A stretch of DNA of 64,000 bases, from positions 6,020,204-6,084,203 of the forward strand of contig NZ_JHEG04000001.1 of NCBI RefSeq assembly GCF_000760695.4. The letters run 5' to 3'. The stretch comes from Tolypothrix bouteillei VB521301 (GTDB lineage: Bacteria; Cyanobacteriota; Cyanobacteriia; Cyanobacteriales; Nostocaceae). Position numbers and translations under genes: made by a program. Below the pieces are notes generated by a model that did not search any database, had not been told where the DNA came from, and saw only the letters and a list, made by a program, of their open reading frames with translations. Shown here piece by piece: positions 52,722 through 61,376 of this stretch (position 1 is its first letter; each line of letters starts with the position of its first letter).

Positions 52722-53678
52722 TTAAATCGAGATTGAACTTATCTGCTCCACCAACTTCAAGATGCGGAAAGAAACAGAGAATGCGCTTCCCCGATATCTG
52801 GTTTTCAAGTTTATTTTTGAAAGGAACTTGAAAGGTTTTAAAATCAACATCAAAAGCTGAGATTTTTTTAATTCTAAATTTGAAAATTGATTTTTTACAA
52901 AAAACTCTTGATAGCGTGACTGAATTAACTCTATGACTTGTCTTTCACGTGTAGCATCTCCACGAGATGTTAAGAAAAGACGAGAATTATTACGACGATA
53001 GCAATGTAAATATTCTGGTATTGTCCATCCTTTTTGATGATTGACTATTGCTTTTAGCCATCTTTCCCAATCTTCATAAAACCTTAAATTTTCATCGAAT
53101 CCACCTAACTTATCAAAATCCGCTTTTCTATACATCAACATGACTGTAACCCAGTTATGTTGAATAAAGGCAGAAGTTTGTTGAAATCCGTGATTCCACC
53201 AATATTCTTGCTGTTGAAATCCTACACAGTAGGAATTAACAAAAGAAAATTCTGGATGAGTTTCTAGAAACAGAACGCACTTCTCTATGTAAGTTGGATC
53301 GATTAAATCGTCCAAATCCATAAAAAATAAGTATTTACCTGACGCTTGGGATATTGCTGTGTTTCTTCCTGTAGCTATCCCGTGATTCAAATTATGATAT
53401 ATTGTCTTGATTTTTAAAGATCTTTGTGTAAGAGAGCTGAATAGATCGATGGCATTTGGCTCGGTAGAACCATCATCTACTATAATCCATTCAAAGTCTT
53501 GAAAAGTTTGGTTCTTCAGACATTGATAAGTTTCTTCAAAATATTTATATTCATTGAAAAAAGAAGAAATGATAGATACTATAGGAGTAGGATTAGCAGA
53601 AGGGGAATAATTAAAATCTCTAGATTTTAATAGTTCGATGAATTGAGCAATGTTTTGAGAGGGTTTGACTTCAGACAT
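52722..53678 (-). CDS. GT2 glycosyltransferase (first half of the putative fusion)
   Basis: A 318-aa GT2 protein. Its domain (about 25-235) begins PIVSIISSFFNEYKYFEETY and has VDDGSTEPNAIDLF, LFFMDLDDLIDPTY (DxD-type site) and GGFDENLRFYEDWERWLKAI. After LELKKS, at codon 266 or so, the frame runs into about 50 residues unlike a GT tail (LMLILKPFKFLSKINLK). A -1 shift at the A7 run there would instead continue as ISAFDVDFKTFQVPFKNKLE and into the GT4 domain. Start ATG at 53678. Confidence 0.85.
   Translation of the reverse strand: MSEVKPSQNIAQFIELLKSRDFNYSPSANPTPIVSIISSFFNEYKYFEETYQCLKNQTFQDFEWIIVDDGSTEPNAIDLFSSLTQRSLKIKTIYHNLNHGIATGRNTAISQASGKYLFFMDLDDLIDPTYIEKCVLFLETHPEFSFVNSYCVGFQQQEYWWNHGFQQTSAFIQHNWVTVMLMYRKADFDKLGGFDENLRFYEDWERWLKAIVNHQKGWTIPEYLHCYRRNNSRLFLTSRGDATRERQVIELIQSRYQEFFVKNQFSNLELKKSQLLMLILKPFKFLSKINLKTRYRGSAFSVSFRILKLVEQISSISI
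52863..52869 (-). other. A7 run, candidate -1 frameshift site joining GT2 to GT4
   Basis: On the coding (minus) strand the sequence is TTA AAA AAA TCT in the GT2 frame, which fits the slippery pattern A_AAA_AAA. A -1 step gives ATC TCA GCT, exactly the open frame leading into the GT4 domain. It may be a programmed or transcriptional slip, a real indel, or a homopolymer sequencing error. Confidence 0.5.
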
Positions 53679-53779
53679 AATGCCCTACATTCTTTATTAA
53701 CTATAGTCCAAAAAACGTTGAGATTTGAGACAACTGTGTTCTTAAGTTTCGGTGCTTTTTGTTGACAAGCACTCTAGTT

Positions 53780-54925
53780 CTAGAGGAGTTTATTGGAGTT
53801 AGATTGTGAATGCTGTTGTTCTACCTGAATTTGCTGTAGTCGCTCTAGCGATTGCTCTAATTTAGCTTGGGTTTGTTGTAACTGGAATTCTAATCTTTCA
53901 ATCTGTGGCTGAGCCTCCTCTGCTTTTTGCTTCCAATTATGATACTGGATTTCAAGCCACTCTTTACCTGCTTGAAGTTTTTGTATCCAAGCTTGTGAGT
54001 CTTCCCATTGTCTTTGATTTTCTTCTGCTTGCTGTTTCCAAATCTCGTATTGAGATTGCAGCCAAATTTTACTATTTTGTAGTTCTTTGACAAGAGACTG
54101 GGAGTGTTTCAGTTTTTCCTGCGTTTGTTGCAGTTTCAATTCCAATTGCTCAATCTCACGAGAATTGTCTTGAGATTGAGATGAAGTTCGTTTAACTTTT
54201 TTAGGTTTTTGGAAGACACACACACAATTCCAAGCTTCTTGGTGCTGCTCTTTCATTATCAGTTGGCAATACTCCACCATTCTCCGTAAAGAGTCGGGAC
54301 TATGGTAATAATACTGCCCTAAAGTACATTTACCACCTTGATACCATTGATTATTCTCTTCAATCCTTTCCCAAGATTCTGGAACGGAGTTTATCGCATA
54401 ATGACATACACCCTCCGCACCCGGAGTAAGAACGCGATAAATTTCTTGGGTATATGGAAATGTATCTTCTAAGGCAATATGCACAAATACATCAAAGCTA
54501 AAGAAAAAATCTATGCTTTCATTGGGAATTTGATGAAAATCAAAACCGTTGGCTAGTACATACTCAACATTAAAGATTCCTAAAGACTCACAACGCTCCT
54601 TCGTTCTTTTCAACATCTCTTCAGAGACATCTAAAACAATAAGTTTTTTGACTTTTGGCGCTATTCGAACAGTCCACTTTCCACCACCAGGTCCTACTTC
54701 TAAAACAGTCTGTTCCGCTCTAAGAAAGCGCTCGGCATACATGGTAAAATAAAAATTATCTCGCTTTCGTTCTAGCGTATCGTCATCGTTCCATTCTTCA
54801 CCTAAATAAGAATATTTATTGCCAAATTCTTCCTCCCACGTTTGACTATATTGATTCCAATCTTTTGCATAACGATTGGTTTGATTGTTTATACTATTTA
54901 AGTCTTGTTCTTCTAAGTTATTCAT
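53780..54925 (-). CDS. Class I methyltransferase with C-terminal coiled coil
   Basis: A 381-aa protein from ATG 54925; a TTG at 54979 would add 18 residues overlapping the previous gene. The SAM-dependent methyltransferase domain has motif I VLEVGPGGGKWTVRIA, LIVLDVSEEML as the acidic strand and FFFSFDVFVHIALED as motif IV. Residues beyond about 240 are a coiled coil (LELKLQQTQEKLKHSQSLVK) with two WLxxQYxxWKQKAEE units (WLQSQYEIWKQQAEENQ, WLEIQYHNWKQKAEEAQ). These units match those in the GT2 gene next door. It likely methylates a sugar or terminal phosphate of the polysaccharide, in complex with its neighbours. Confidence 0.83.
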   Translation of the reverse strand: MNNLEEQDLNSINNQTNRYAKDWNQYSQTWEEEFGNKYSYLGEEWNDDDTLERKRDNFYFTMYAERFLRAEQTVLEVGPGGGKWTVRIAPKVKKLIVLDVSEEMLKRTKERCESLGIFNVEYVLANGFDFHQIPNESIDFFFSFDVFVHIALEDTFPYTQEIYRVLTPGAEGVCHYAINSVPESWERIEENNQWYQGGKCTLGQYYYHSPDSLRRMVEYCQLIMKEQHQEAWNCVCVFQKPKKVKRTSSQSQDNSREIEQLELKLQQTQEKLKHSQSLVKELQNSKIWLQSQYEIWKQQAEENQRQWEDSQAWIQKLQAGKEWLEIQYHNWKQKAEEAQPQIERLEFQLQQTQAKLEQSLERLQQIQVEQQHSQSNSNKLL

Positions 54926-54936
54926 ACTTTTGTGAC

Positions 54937-56574
54937 TCAAGTTATTTTTTGAAAAATCCTTGCTTTCAAGGAGTGCCAAACTTTATTCAATTTCCATAAT
55001 TTACTATTTTCCAATTTTTTAAAAGTCTCATACAACTCCTCTAGTTCAGCTTGTGTTTGTTGCAGATGAGATTGCGATCGCTCTAGTTCAGCTTGTGCTT
55101 GTTGCAGATGAGATTGCGATCGCTCTAGTTCAGCTTGTGCTTGTTGTAACTGCAATTGTAATCTTTCGACTTGTGTGTGAGACTCCTCTGCCTTTTGTCG
55201 CCAAATATTGTACTGGGATTGCAACCAGTCTTTGCCTTCCTGAAGTTCCTGTACGCTCAGTTGTGATTTCTCCCATGCGCGTTGAGCTTCCTTTGCCTTT
55301 TGCTGCCAAACATTATACTGGGATTGCAGCCAGTCTTTACCTTCTTGAAGTTCTTGTACGCTCAGTCGTGATTCCTCCCATGCGCGTTGAGCTTCCTTTG
55401 CCTTTTGCTGCCAAACATTATACTGGGATTGCAGCCAGTCTTTACCTTCTTGAAGTTCTTGTACGCTCAGTCGTGATTCCTCCCATGCGCGTTGGGATTC
55501 CTTTGCCTTTTGCTGCCAAACATTATACTGGGATTGCAGCCAGTCTTTGTCTTCCTGAAGTTTTTGTATCCTGACTAGTAAATGGTTTAATTGAGATCGA
55601 GTATCTTGCAATTGAACTTGCGTGCCATCTACTTGCAATTTATATTCATCCAACAAATTAACCAGCAAGCTATGATTTGAGGAGTTTTGCAAAATTTGAG
55701 CAAAAGAGTCAAAGTCCTGAAATTTTACAGCTTCAGTACAAACCAACTGTTGTAACAAATTAGATTTGATGGTAATGCTCGCATTAGAATAGTTTTCATT
55801 TTTTAAAAAAAGGAACACGTACTGATTAATTAAATCGTTTCTTTGTTTTTCTACTAAAAAACGTTTAAAATATTTTACAAAAATATATGCCGTTTCCAAA
55901 AAAGCTCTTGGAGGATTTTTATGAGTAATGTTTTCTCCATGAGATCGGTAAAAAGTTAGATTTTCTGTTAAAATATCAAAGTGACATTGACTTACAAAAC
56001 ATCTAATCCAAAATTCATAATCAGGTGTATGAATGAGTTGATTGTTGAACAACCCAACACGGTCATGCAGTTCTTTTCTCATCATCATTGATGAGTGGCA
56101 TAAATGATTTCGCCATATCCAGTTCTCAGGGTAATTGAGATTTAGATCTTGATTAAACCATGCTTCATGCGTTTCATGAATAATTTGGCTTTTGGCGTTA
56201 ATTTCAATAATAAATGTTCCCAAAATATCAGTTTCAGGGTGTGATTCCAAAAATGCTACTTGCTTTTCCAGTTTATCAGGTGCAATGTAGTCATCTGAAT
56301 CTAAACTGCAAATATACTTGCCTTGACAAAGTGCATAAGCTTTGTTGTATGCTTGACCTGCACCCTGATTTGTTTCAGAGGTCAAGACTTGAATTCTATT
56401 ATCTTGATAAGAGTAGATAATTTCTAAAGAGCGATCCCTAGAGCCATCATCACTAACGATCAGTTCCCAATTTTGATAAGACTGAGATAGTACCGATTCT
56501 ATTGTCTGACCTATGTACTTGTCATAGTTGTAAGAAGTTAGAATGATAGATACTAGCGGCTGATTAAAACTCAT
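54937..56574 (-). CDS. GT2 glycosyltransferase with repetitive coiled-coil tail
   Basis: A 545-aa protein. The GT2 domain (about 1-230) begins PLVSIILTSYNYDKYIGQTI, with VSDDGSRDRSLEII, CSLDSDDYIAPDKLEKQVAF (DxD) and MRKELHDRVGLFNNQLIH. The C-terminal 230 residues are a long coiled coil. They hold four copies of a 35-aa unit (LQEGKDWLQSQYNVWQQKAK as core), then three 14-aa units (LQQAQAELERSQSH). The end, ENSKLWKLNKVWHSLKARI, resembles the tails of two other GTs in the cluster. It overlaps the aminotransferase gene by 11 bases. Confidence 0.87.
   Translation of the reverse strand: MSFNQPLVSIILTSYNYDKYIGQTIESVLSQSYQNWELIVSDDGSRDRSLEIIYSYQDNRIQVLTSETNQGAGQAYNKAYALCQGKYICSLDSDDYIAPDKLEKQVAFLESHPETDILGTFIIEINAKSQIIHETHEAWFNQDLNLNYPENWIWRNHLCHSSMMMRKELHDRVGLFNNQLIHTPDYEFWIRCFVSQCHFDILTENLTFYRSHGENITHKNPPRAFLETAYIFVKYFKRFLVEKQRNDLINQYVFLFLKNENYSNASITIKSNLLQQLVCTEAVKFQDFDSFAQILQNSSNHSLLVNLLDEYKLQVDGTQVQLQDTRSQLNHLLVRIQKLQEDKDWLQSQYNVWQQKAKESQRAWEESRLSVQELQEGKDWLQSQYNVWQQKAKEAQRAWEESRLSVQELQEGKDWLQSQYNVWQQKAKEAQRAWEKSQLSVQELQEGKDWLQSQYNIWRQKAEESHTQVERLQLQLQQAQAELERSQSHLQQAQAELERSQSHLQQTQAELEELYETFKKLENSKLWKLNKVWHSLKARIFQKIT
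55190..55580 (-). repeat. 105-base tandem repeat inside the GT2 coiled coil
   Basis: Four copies with a 105-base period: the motif GATTGCA-CCAGTC recurs at about 55217, 55322, 55427 and 55532. Copies two and three are almost identical, suggesting recent duplication. A second in-gene array of 42-base units, each with a GCGATCGC, spans about 55045-55165. Confidence 0.85.
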
Positions 56575-57712
56575 TTTTCTTACATCCTATAGCAGTCAAG
56601 ATAGCGCAAATTCTTTCAATATCATCCGTAGTTAAGTTGCCATACAAGGGTAATGATAAAACTTGTTTTGCTACGACATTTGCCACAGGAAGGTTAGCAC
56701 TATTTGCAGAAGGCAAATGCTTATAGCAGGCGTAATCGCTACACAACGGATAGAAATATTTGCGCGTGAAAATATTATATTTTTTGAGTTGATTATATAT
56801 ATAGTCTCTGTCAACACCAAAAAGTTCCGGTTCAATCCGAATTACAAAATACTGGTAACTACTGGTAACACCGGGCAGTTGTGGTAAAAGCGTAATTCCA
56901 GGAATACTTTGTAAACATCTGCGATAAGTATCTACCAATCGCTGTCGCTTACTTCTTTCTTCCTCCACATAGTCCAATAAAACTAGACCTAAAGCTGCCT
57001 GAATTTCATTCATCTTACCGTTGATTCCAGGCATAACCACTTCTTCTTCGTTTTTAATACCAAAATTTTTCAACAAGTCAACACTTGTTTTCAAATGAGG
57101 TGCAGCAAACAGCAAGACGCCTCCCTCAGCTGTATGAAACAGTTTAGTGGCGTGTAAGCTCATCATTGACAAGTCACCAAAGTTACCTATGCCCACTCCG
57201 TTGATTTCTACCCCAAAAGCGTGAGCCGCATCATAAACGACTTTTAAACCATACTTGTTAGCGATATTCTGGATTGCGACCACATCACAAGGAGTACCAT
57301 AGACATGAACTCCCAAAATTGCCGTAGTCTCCGGGGTAATCATCGACTCAATCTTACTAGCGTCTATATTCATCGTCACTGGATCGATGTCACAAAAGAT
57401 TGGTTTGATGTTGTTCCAGGTTAATACGTGAGGGGTAGCCGGGAAGGTAAAAGGAGTAGTAATCACTTCTCCAGAGAGACGCAAGCTTTGACAACCAACT
57501 ATCAGAGCTACTGTACCATTATTAAATAATGACAAATAAGGAACTTTGAGGAATTCCTGCAACTGTTTCTCAAGTTGTTGATGTTGCAGTCCATTATTTG
57601 TCAGCCATTTACTGTTCCAAATTTCCTTAAGCTTATCGTTAAATTTTTCTAAATCTGGTAGCAGGGGACGAGTTACATAGATTGGTTGTTCAAAGGGTTG
57701 ATTTCGACTCAT
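56564..57712 (-). CDS. DegT/DnrJ/EryC1/StrS sugar aminotransferase
   Basis: A 382-aa PLP enzyme. The catalytic Lys is in SLHATKLFHTAEGGVLLF; VVYDAAHAFGVEINGVGIG and VHVYGTPCDVVAIQNIANK are family blocks. The N-terminus (WLTNNGLQHQQLEKQLQEFL) also fits. It transfers an amino group to a keto group of a nucleotide-linked sugar. With the acyltransferase just upstream it should make an N-acylated amino sugar for the polysaccharide. Which sugar (for example a 4-amino-4,6-dideoxyhexose) cannot be told. It overlaps genes at both ends (23 and 11 bases), so it is tightly coupled. Confidence 0.9.
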   Translation of the reverse strand: MSRNQPFEQPIYVTRPLLPDLEKFNDKLKEIWNSKWLTNNGLQHQQLEKQLQEFLKVPYLSLFNNGTVALIVGCQSLRLSGEVITTPFTFPATPHVLTWNNIKPIFCDIDPVTMNIDASKIESMITPETTAILGVHVYGTPCDVVAIQNIANKYGLKVVYDAAHAFGVEINGVGIGNFGDLSMMSLHATKLFHTAEGGVLLFAAPHLKTSVDLLKNFGIKNEEEVVMPGINGKMNEIQAALGLVLLDYVEEERSKRQRLVDTYRRCLQSIPGITLLPQLPGVTSSYQYFVIRIEPELFGVDRDYIYNQLKKYNIFTRKYFYPLCSDYACYKHLPSANSANLPVANVVAKQVLSLPLYGNLTTDDIERICAILTAIGCKKNEF

Positions 57713-58262
57713 TGTTAATTAAACCGCTATCTGAAACGCTGTTTTGTTCTAGCAAATATTTTTCGTAATTTTTCAAAACCCCTGCTTTATCTCTCTCTCC
57801 AATTTTTTTATTTCCGATATAAATTCCCCAAGGTTCTAAATTTCTAGTAACGACAGAACCAGCCCCCACTGTAGCACCTTCACCAACAGTCACACCGGGA
57901 AGAATGACACTGTTGGCACCAACAACTACGAATTTACCTATGTGAATCGGTCTTCGCTTAACATTTCTATATTTTTCGTCTAATGTAGAGTTGCCAAATC
58001 CCCATTCTTTAAAATCATCTGAACCAGTAAGAATCCTAATCCCAGACGATAGTGCTGAAAAATCTTCCATAACGAAGCTTTCACCGCCGGTTATTGAAGT
58101 GAATGATGCGATATGAACGTAATTTCCTATTTTGATTGTTTTCTTAGCATGAATAAATACAAAATCGTCAATAATTATATGACTACCAAACTCTATATTT
58201 TCTATACCTACGATTTTTGTATATTCAAAAGTTGTGACTCCTGGTAGGCTGTATTTACTCAT
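57690..58262 (-). CDS. Left-handed beta-helix (hexapeptide) acyltransferase
   Basis: A 190-aa protein with hexapeptide repeats: VGIENIEFGSHIIIDDFVFI, KTIKIGNYVHIASFTSITGG, IGKFVVVGANSVILPGVTVG and EGATVGAGSVVTRNLEPWGI. It is a trimeric O- or N-acyltransferase of the LbetaH class. Position next to a DegT aminotransferase favours acylation of the new amino group, for example with acetyl-CoA. Its ATG overlaps the stop of the ABC ATPase by four bases. Confidence 0.88.
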   Translation of the reverse strand: MSKYSLPGVTTFEYTKIVGIENIEFGSHIIIDDFVFIHAKKTIKIGNYVHIASFTSITGGESFVMEDFSALSSGIRILTGSDDFKEWGFGNSTLDEKYRNVKRRPIHIGKFVVVGANSVILPGVTVGEGATVGAGSVVTRNLEPWGIYIGNKKIGERDKAGVLKNYEKYLLEQNSVSDSGLINNESKSTL

Positions 58263-59596
58263 AACATTGAAGTCTCATATTTTTGCACGTCCACACAATT
58301 TTCCCAATGCACGCTGCCATATAAACGAGATCCTTTTCTTGGTGATACAGTAAACTGAACTGCTAATGGTACAAAGTCGCAAAAATCTACTTTGCCAATT
58401 TCAAGAATGAGTGGTACTGAGAGAACGCAAGCAATATTGTAAATACCTTGACATAAGGAAATTTTAAAGTGCCAGTCTATAATGTATTTCTCTCCTTGTT
58501 TAACCGATTTAAGATTTCTATCCTCAATTATACTGTCAGAATAGACAATATCACTTCCATTTTTATCCCTAATATGATAACCGTATGCCAATTCTTCAAT
58601 GTCCTCATGAATCTCAATAGCCATTCTCAAGATGATTTTTTGCTCGTAATCAAGATTAGAAATTTCCTTTTCTTCAACATCTAAAATTTGTATATTAGCA
58701 AAATTTGCTTTGCCATTTTGAATTCTTTGAAAAGATGCTTTTTTTCTAAAAACTTCATTCTGAGAAAATGTAGATTTTCTATCTAATAAAAATTTGTCAT
58801 TTTCTAATGGTTGAAAATTAGAAGAAATGTCTGGAAGCACTGGTTTAATAACAAATTGTTCGCCTTCAACCTTCATGGTAAAATACTGTTCGACAATTGT
58901 GTCAGCTAAACCATAGCCAATCAATTCTCCATGATTCAATAAAACTGCTTTACGACAAAGAGTTTTGACTGCACTAGTATCATGACTTACAAAAAGTACT
59001 GTAACTCCTGCATCCATCATTTGTCGCATCCGCGCCATACATTTTGCCTGAAAAAATAAATCCCCCACAGATAAAGCCTCATCCACAATGAGAATATCTG
59101 GATTAACATGAATGGCAGAGGAAAAAGCCAATCTTACATACATCCCACTTGAATAAGTTTTAACTGGCTGATCGATGAAATCTCCTATATCAGCAAAAGC
59201 AGCAATGCGATCGAAGCGAGAGTCCACCTCTTGCTTGGAAAGCCCCATAATCGCCCCATTCATATAGACATTCTCGCGTCCTGTGAACTCCGGGTTAAAC
59301 CCAGCCCCTAACTCCAATAAGGCTGCAACTCTTCCATTGACTTGGACTTTTCCACTTGTTGGTGTCAATGTGCCGCAAATCACTTGTAGCAGCGTAGACT
59401 TACCTGCTCCGTTACGCCCAATGATACCCATAGTTTCGCCTTTCATAACATCAAAAGAGAGGTCGCGCAAAGCCCAAAATTCTTGAGCATAGGCTTTTCC
59501 AGGCAGCAATATCTCTTTTAATCGATCGATTGGACGAGCATAGCGCTTAAAGCACTTTGAAACATTTTCTAAAGAAATTGCTATTTCTTCTCCCAT
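58259..59596 (-). CDS. ABC transporter ATPase for polysaccharide export (Wzt type)
   Basis: A 445-aa protein from ATG 59596 (an upstream ATG at 59644 adds 16 residues). The ABC domain (about 5-240) has Walker A IIGRNGAGKSTLLQ, signature YSSGMYVRLAFSSA, Walker B ILIVDEALSVGD and the H-loop FVSHDTSAVKTL. LLELGAGFNPEFTGRENVYM is typical of the polysaccharide/teichoic exporter branch. The C-terminal domain (about 270-445, with RMAIEIHEDIEELAYGYHIR) is the Wzt-C sugar-recognition fold. With the permease encoded 74 bases upstream it exports the finished glycan across the inner membrane. Confidence 0.9.
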   Translation of the reverse strand: MGEEIAISLENVSKCFKRYARPIDRLKEILLPGKAYAQEFWALRDLSFDVMKGETMGIIGRNGAGKSTLLQVICGTLTPTSGKVQVNGRVAALLELGAGFNPEFTGRENVYMNGAIMGLSKQEVDSRFDRIAAFADIGDFIDQPVKTYSSGMYVRLAFSSAIHVNPDILIVDEALSVGDLFFQAKCMARMRQMMDAGVTVLFVSHDTSAVKTLCRKAVLLNHGELIGYGLADTIVEQYFTMKVEGEQFVIKPVLPDISSNFQPLENDKFLLDRKSTFSQNEVFRKKASFQRIQNGKANFANIQILDVEEKEISNLDYEQKIILRMAIEIHEDIEELAYGYHIRDKNGSDIVYSDSIIEDRNLKSVKQGEKYIIDWHFKISLCQGIYNIACVLSVPLILEIGKVDFCDFVPLAVQFTVSPRKGSRLYGSVHWENCVDVQKYETSML

Positions 59597-59670
59597 ACTG
59601 CCACTGCGAATCCTTAAAACTCGTAAACTATACCGACGTTCCAACTTCTCAAGGAAGCTTTAGACAAAGC

Positions 59671-60528
59671 TTATAATACATCCGCAAAAGCAGGACGGAG
59701 ACGTTTGTAACACCACAAACCACTAGAAAAAATGATAATTGCAATTATTGAAGCAACTGCCCACTCACCCCAGTGCTTTACCTCTCCCTCCAAAACTAAG
59801 TCCCTGTAAACTTCACCAACTGCTGTCATGGGATTTAACCAGAACACCCATGGTCGAAAATTTTCTGGAATCGCTTTGGCAGGATAAATAATTGGTGTTA
59901 AGTATAACCAAAGGTTTAAAATAACACTTAATGACTGTGGTATGTCTCGAAGAAATACAGTCAGTCCTGCTGCCCAATAACCCAAACCTGAAGTTAACAA
60001 TAACTGTGTCAACCAAATTAACGGCAAAAGTGCTAAGGTAGTGTGAAGAGTATGAGTATGTAAAGCTACAAAAAAAATCAATGCCATTAAACCAAAAGCA
60101 CTTTCAATAAAAGTCGATAAAACTGGCACTAGTGGTAATAAACTGAGGGGAAAAACTACCTTCTTGACTAAGTTTGGTTGTATCACTACCGAACTAGCTG
60201 CCAGAATTAAACCACCACTAAATGCTATCCAAGGTAATAATCCAGCAAACAGCCATAAACCAAAAGTAAAGTTATTTTGCGGTAAACCTTTAAGGTCTAA
60301 TTTTACTTTAAGGACAATTGAGAAAACATAAACATAAATTGCTAATTGCGATAACTGATTCAATAAAGGCCAAAAATTGCCTAAAACAGAACCTTTGTAA
60401 CGGGCCTCTAGATCCCGCCTAACTAAAGTTCTCAGCAAGTCAAACTTTGCCCACCACTGCTCGCTAATGGGCAAAATGCGCCTTAGCTTTTCCACCTTCC
60501 GTATGACTCTCCGCATTGTCGGCATCAA
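59671..60528 (-). CDS. ABC transporter permease for polysaccharide export (Wzm type)
   Basis: A 285-aa integral membrane protein of the ABC-2 type. LLRTLVRRDLEARYKGSVLG and NFWPLLNQLSQLAIYVYVFS begin it; FLRDIPQSLSVILNLWLYLT and PIIYPAKAIPENFRPWVFWL are the usual late blocks. Six transmembrane helices. It pairs with the Wzt-type ATPase. It is the first gene of the minus-strand run down to 47009 and its promoter must lie in 60529-60700. The start could be the first or second Met (60528 or 60525). Confidence 0.9.
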   Translation of the reverse strand: MMPTMRRVIRKVEKLRRILPISEQWWAKFDLLRTLVRRDLEARYKGSVLGNFWPLLNQLSQLAIYVYVFSIVLKVKLDLKGLPQNNFTFGLWLFAGLLPWIAFSGGLILAASSVVIQPNLVKKVVFPLSLLPLVPVLSTFIESAFGLMALIFFVALHTHTLHTTLALLPLIWLTQLLLTSGLGYWAAGLTVFLRDIPQSLSVILNLWLYLTPIIYPAKAIPENFRPWVFWLNPMTAVGEVYRDLVLEGEVKHWGEWAVASIIAIIIFSSGLWCYKRLRPAFADVL

Positions 60529-61039
60529 TTTCAGCTTCCTCGCTCACTACCTACACACCTAATTTCTTTCAATGAAGCTGACTTTCAATGAAAGTTCCTA
60601 TTGTATAAGTTATTGTCCCATGTCTATAGCAAGTTGTCAGGATTGATTCCCAATAATCGTAACTGCTCTGCTAACTGTTGCGCTGTAACAAACATTGGCT
60701 TGTACCTACTGATTGATTAATGTCATTCTAGTACAAAAAGGCAGGGGGCTGAAGAGAGAACGCAGAAGGTGTAAAAGCTTGTATTATGTGCTTTTAAAGG
60801 TTTTTAAAGGACAGGCTTGTTTATCTCTTGCTGTACTAGTCATGAGTAGCTATCTACGATATAGAAATTTCCAAGAAATAAACTATACATCTTGTGGGAT
60901 AGGTGTCCTCCCCCGTCTTCTATATAATGGCAGTCCCTAACAACTAACAACTAACCACTAACTACCAACCACTAACCATCTCCCTCTAAGTACCAGATTC
61001 CGCTAAACTGAGTCTTGGTTTATCGTTTTGTAAACTAGC
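60529..61039. other. Divergent intergenic region with repeats
   Basis: Between the polysaccharide cluster and petP. No gene seen. The dispersed repeat at 60868-60936 (core CATCTTGTGGGATAGGTGTC) matches 44058-44128. From 60937 to 60985 there is a run of CTAACAACTAACCACTAAC units. The remainder is AT-rich and must hold promoters for both sides. Confidence 0.55.
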
Positions 61040-61234
61040 ATGGAAATTGGACAAAAGGTTAAAGTCTTCCGTTTACGCGATCGCGTTTCTCCCCCTATTG
61101 CCAAAAGGCTCGGACAAGTTGGCACAATTGAAGGTTACAAAGTCACCGATGGACGTGGTGTTGGTGTCGTCGTGAAATTTGATGATAACTTCGCCACTTG
61201 GTTCTTTGAAGACGAGATCAAAGTTGTGCAGTAA
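61040..61234 (+). CDS. petP: Cytochrome b6f subunit PetP
   Basis: A 64-aa SH3-like protein: MEIGQKVKVFRLRDRVSPPI, AKRLGQVGTIEGYKVTDGRG, then VVVKFDDNFATWFFEDEIKV. It is the DUF2862/Ssr2998 family, a small cytoplasmic-side subunit of the cyanobacterial cytochrome b6f complex that tunes electron flow. Length and sequence are typical. It is upstream of a Get3-like gene and chlG on the same strand, though with a 140-base gap. Confidence 0.85.
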   Translation: MEIGQKVKVFRLRDRVSPPIAKRLGQVGTIEGYKVTDGRGVGVVVKFDDNFATWFFEDEIKVVQ

Positions 61235-61376
61235 AGGGAAACCAATCCCCATTCGCTATTGGCGCAGATGCCCTCTTTGAGGGCTTGCCATATAAGAACT
61301 AAGGATATATGAGCAAGCTATAAGCCAGTGCTAAGTTGGAGTTGAAAGAATCGGCGGTATCAATAGGAATCAAGTA

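Noticed and set aside
55053..55574. 173-aa open frame on the plus strand
   Set aside because: It is antisense to the coiled-coil repeats of the GT2 gene and its repetitive sequence follows from them.
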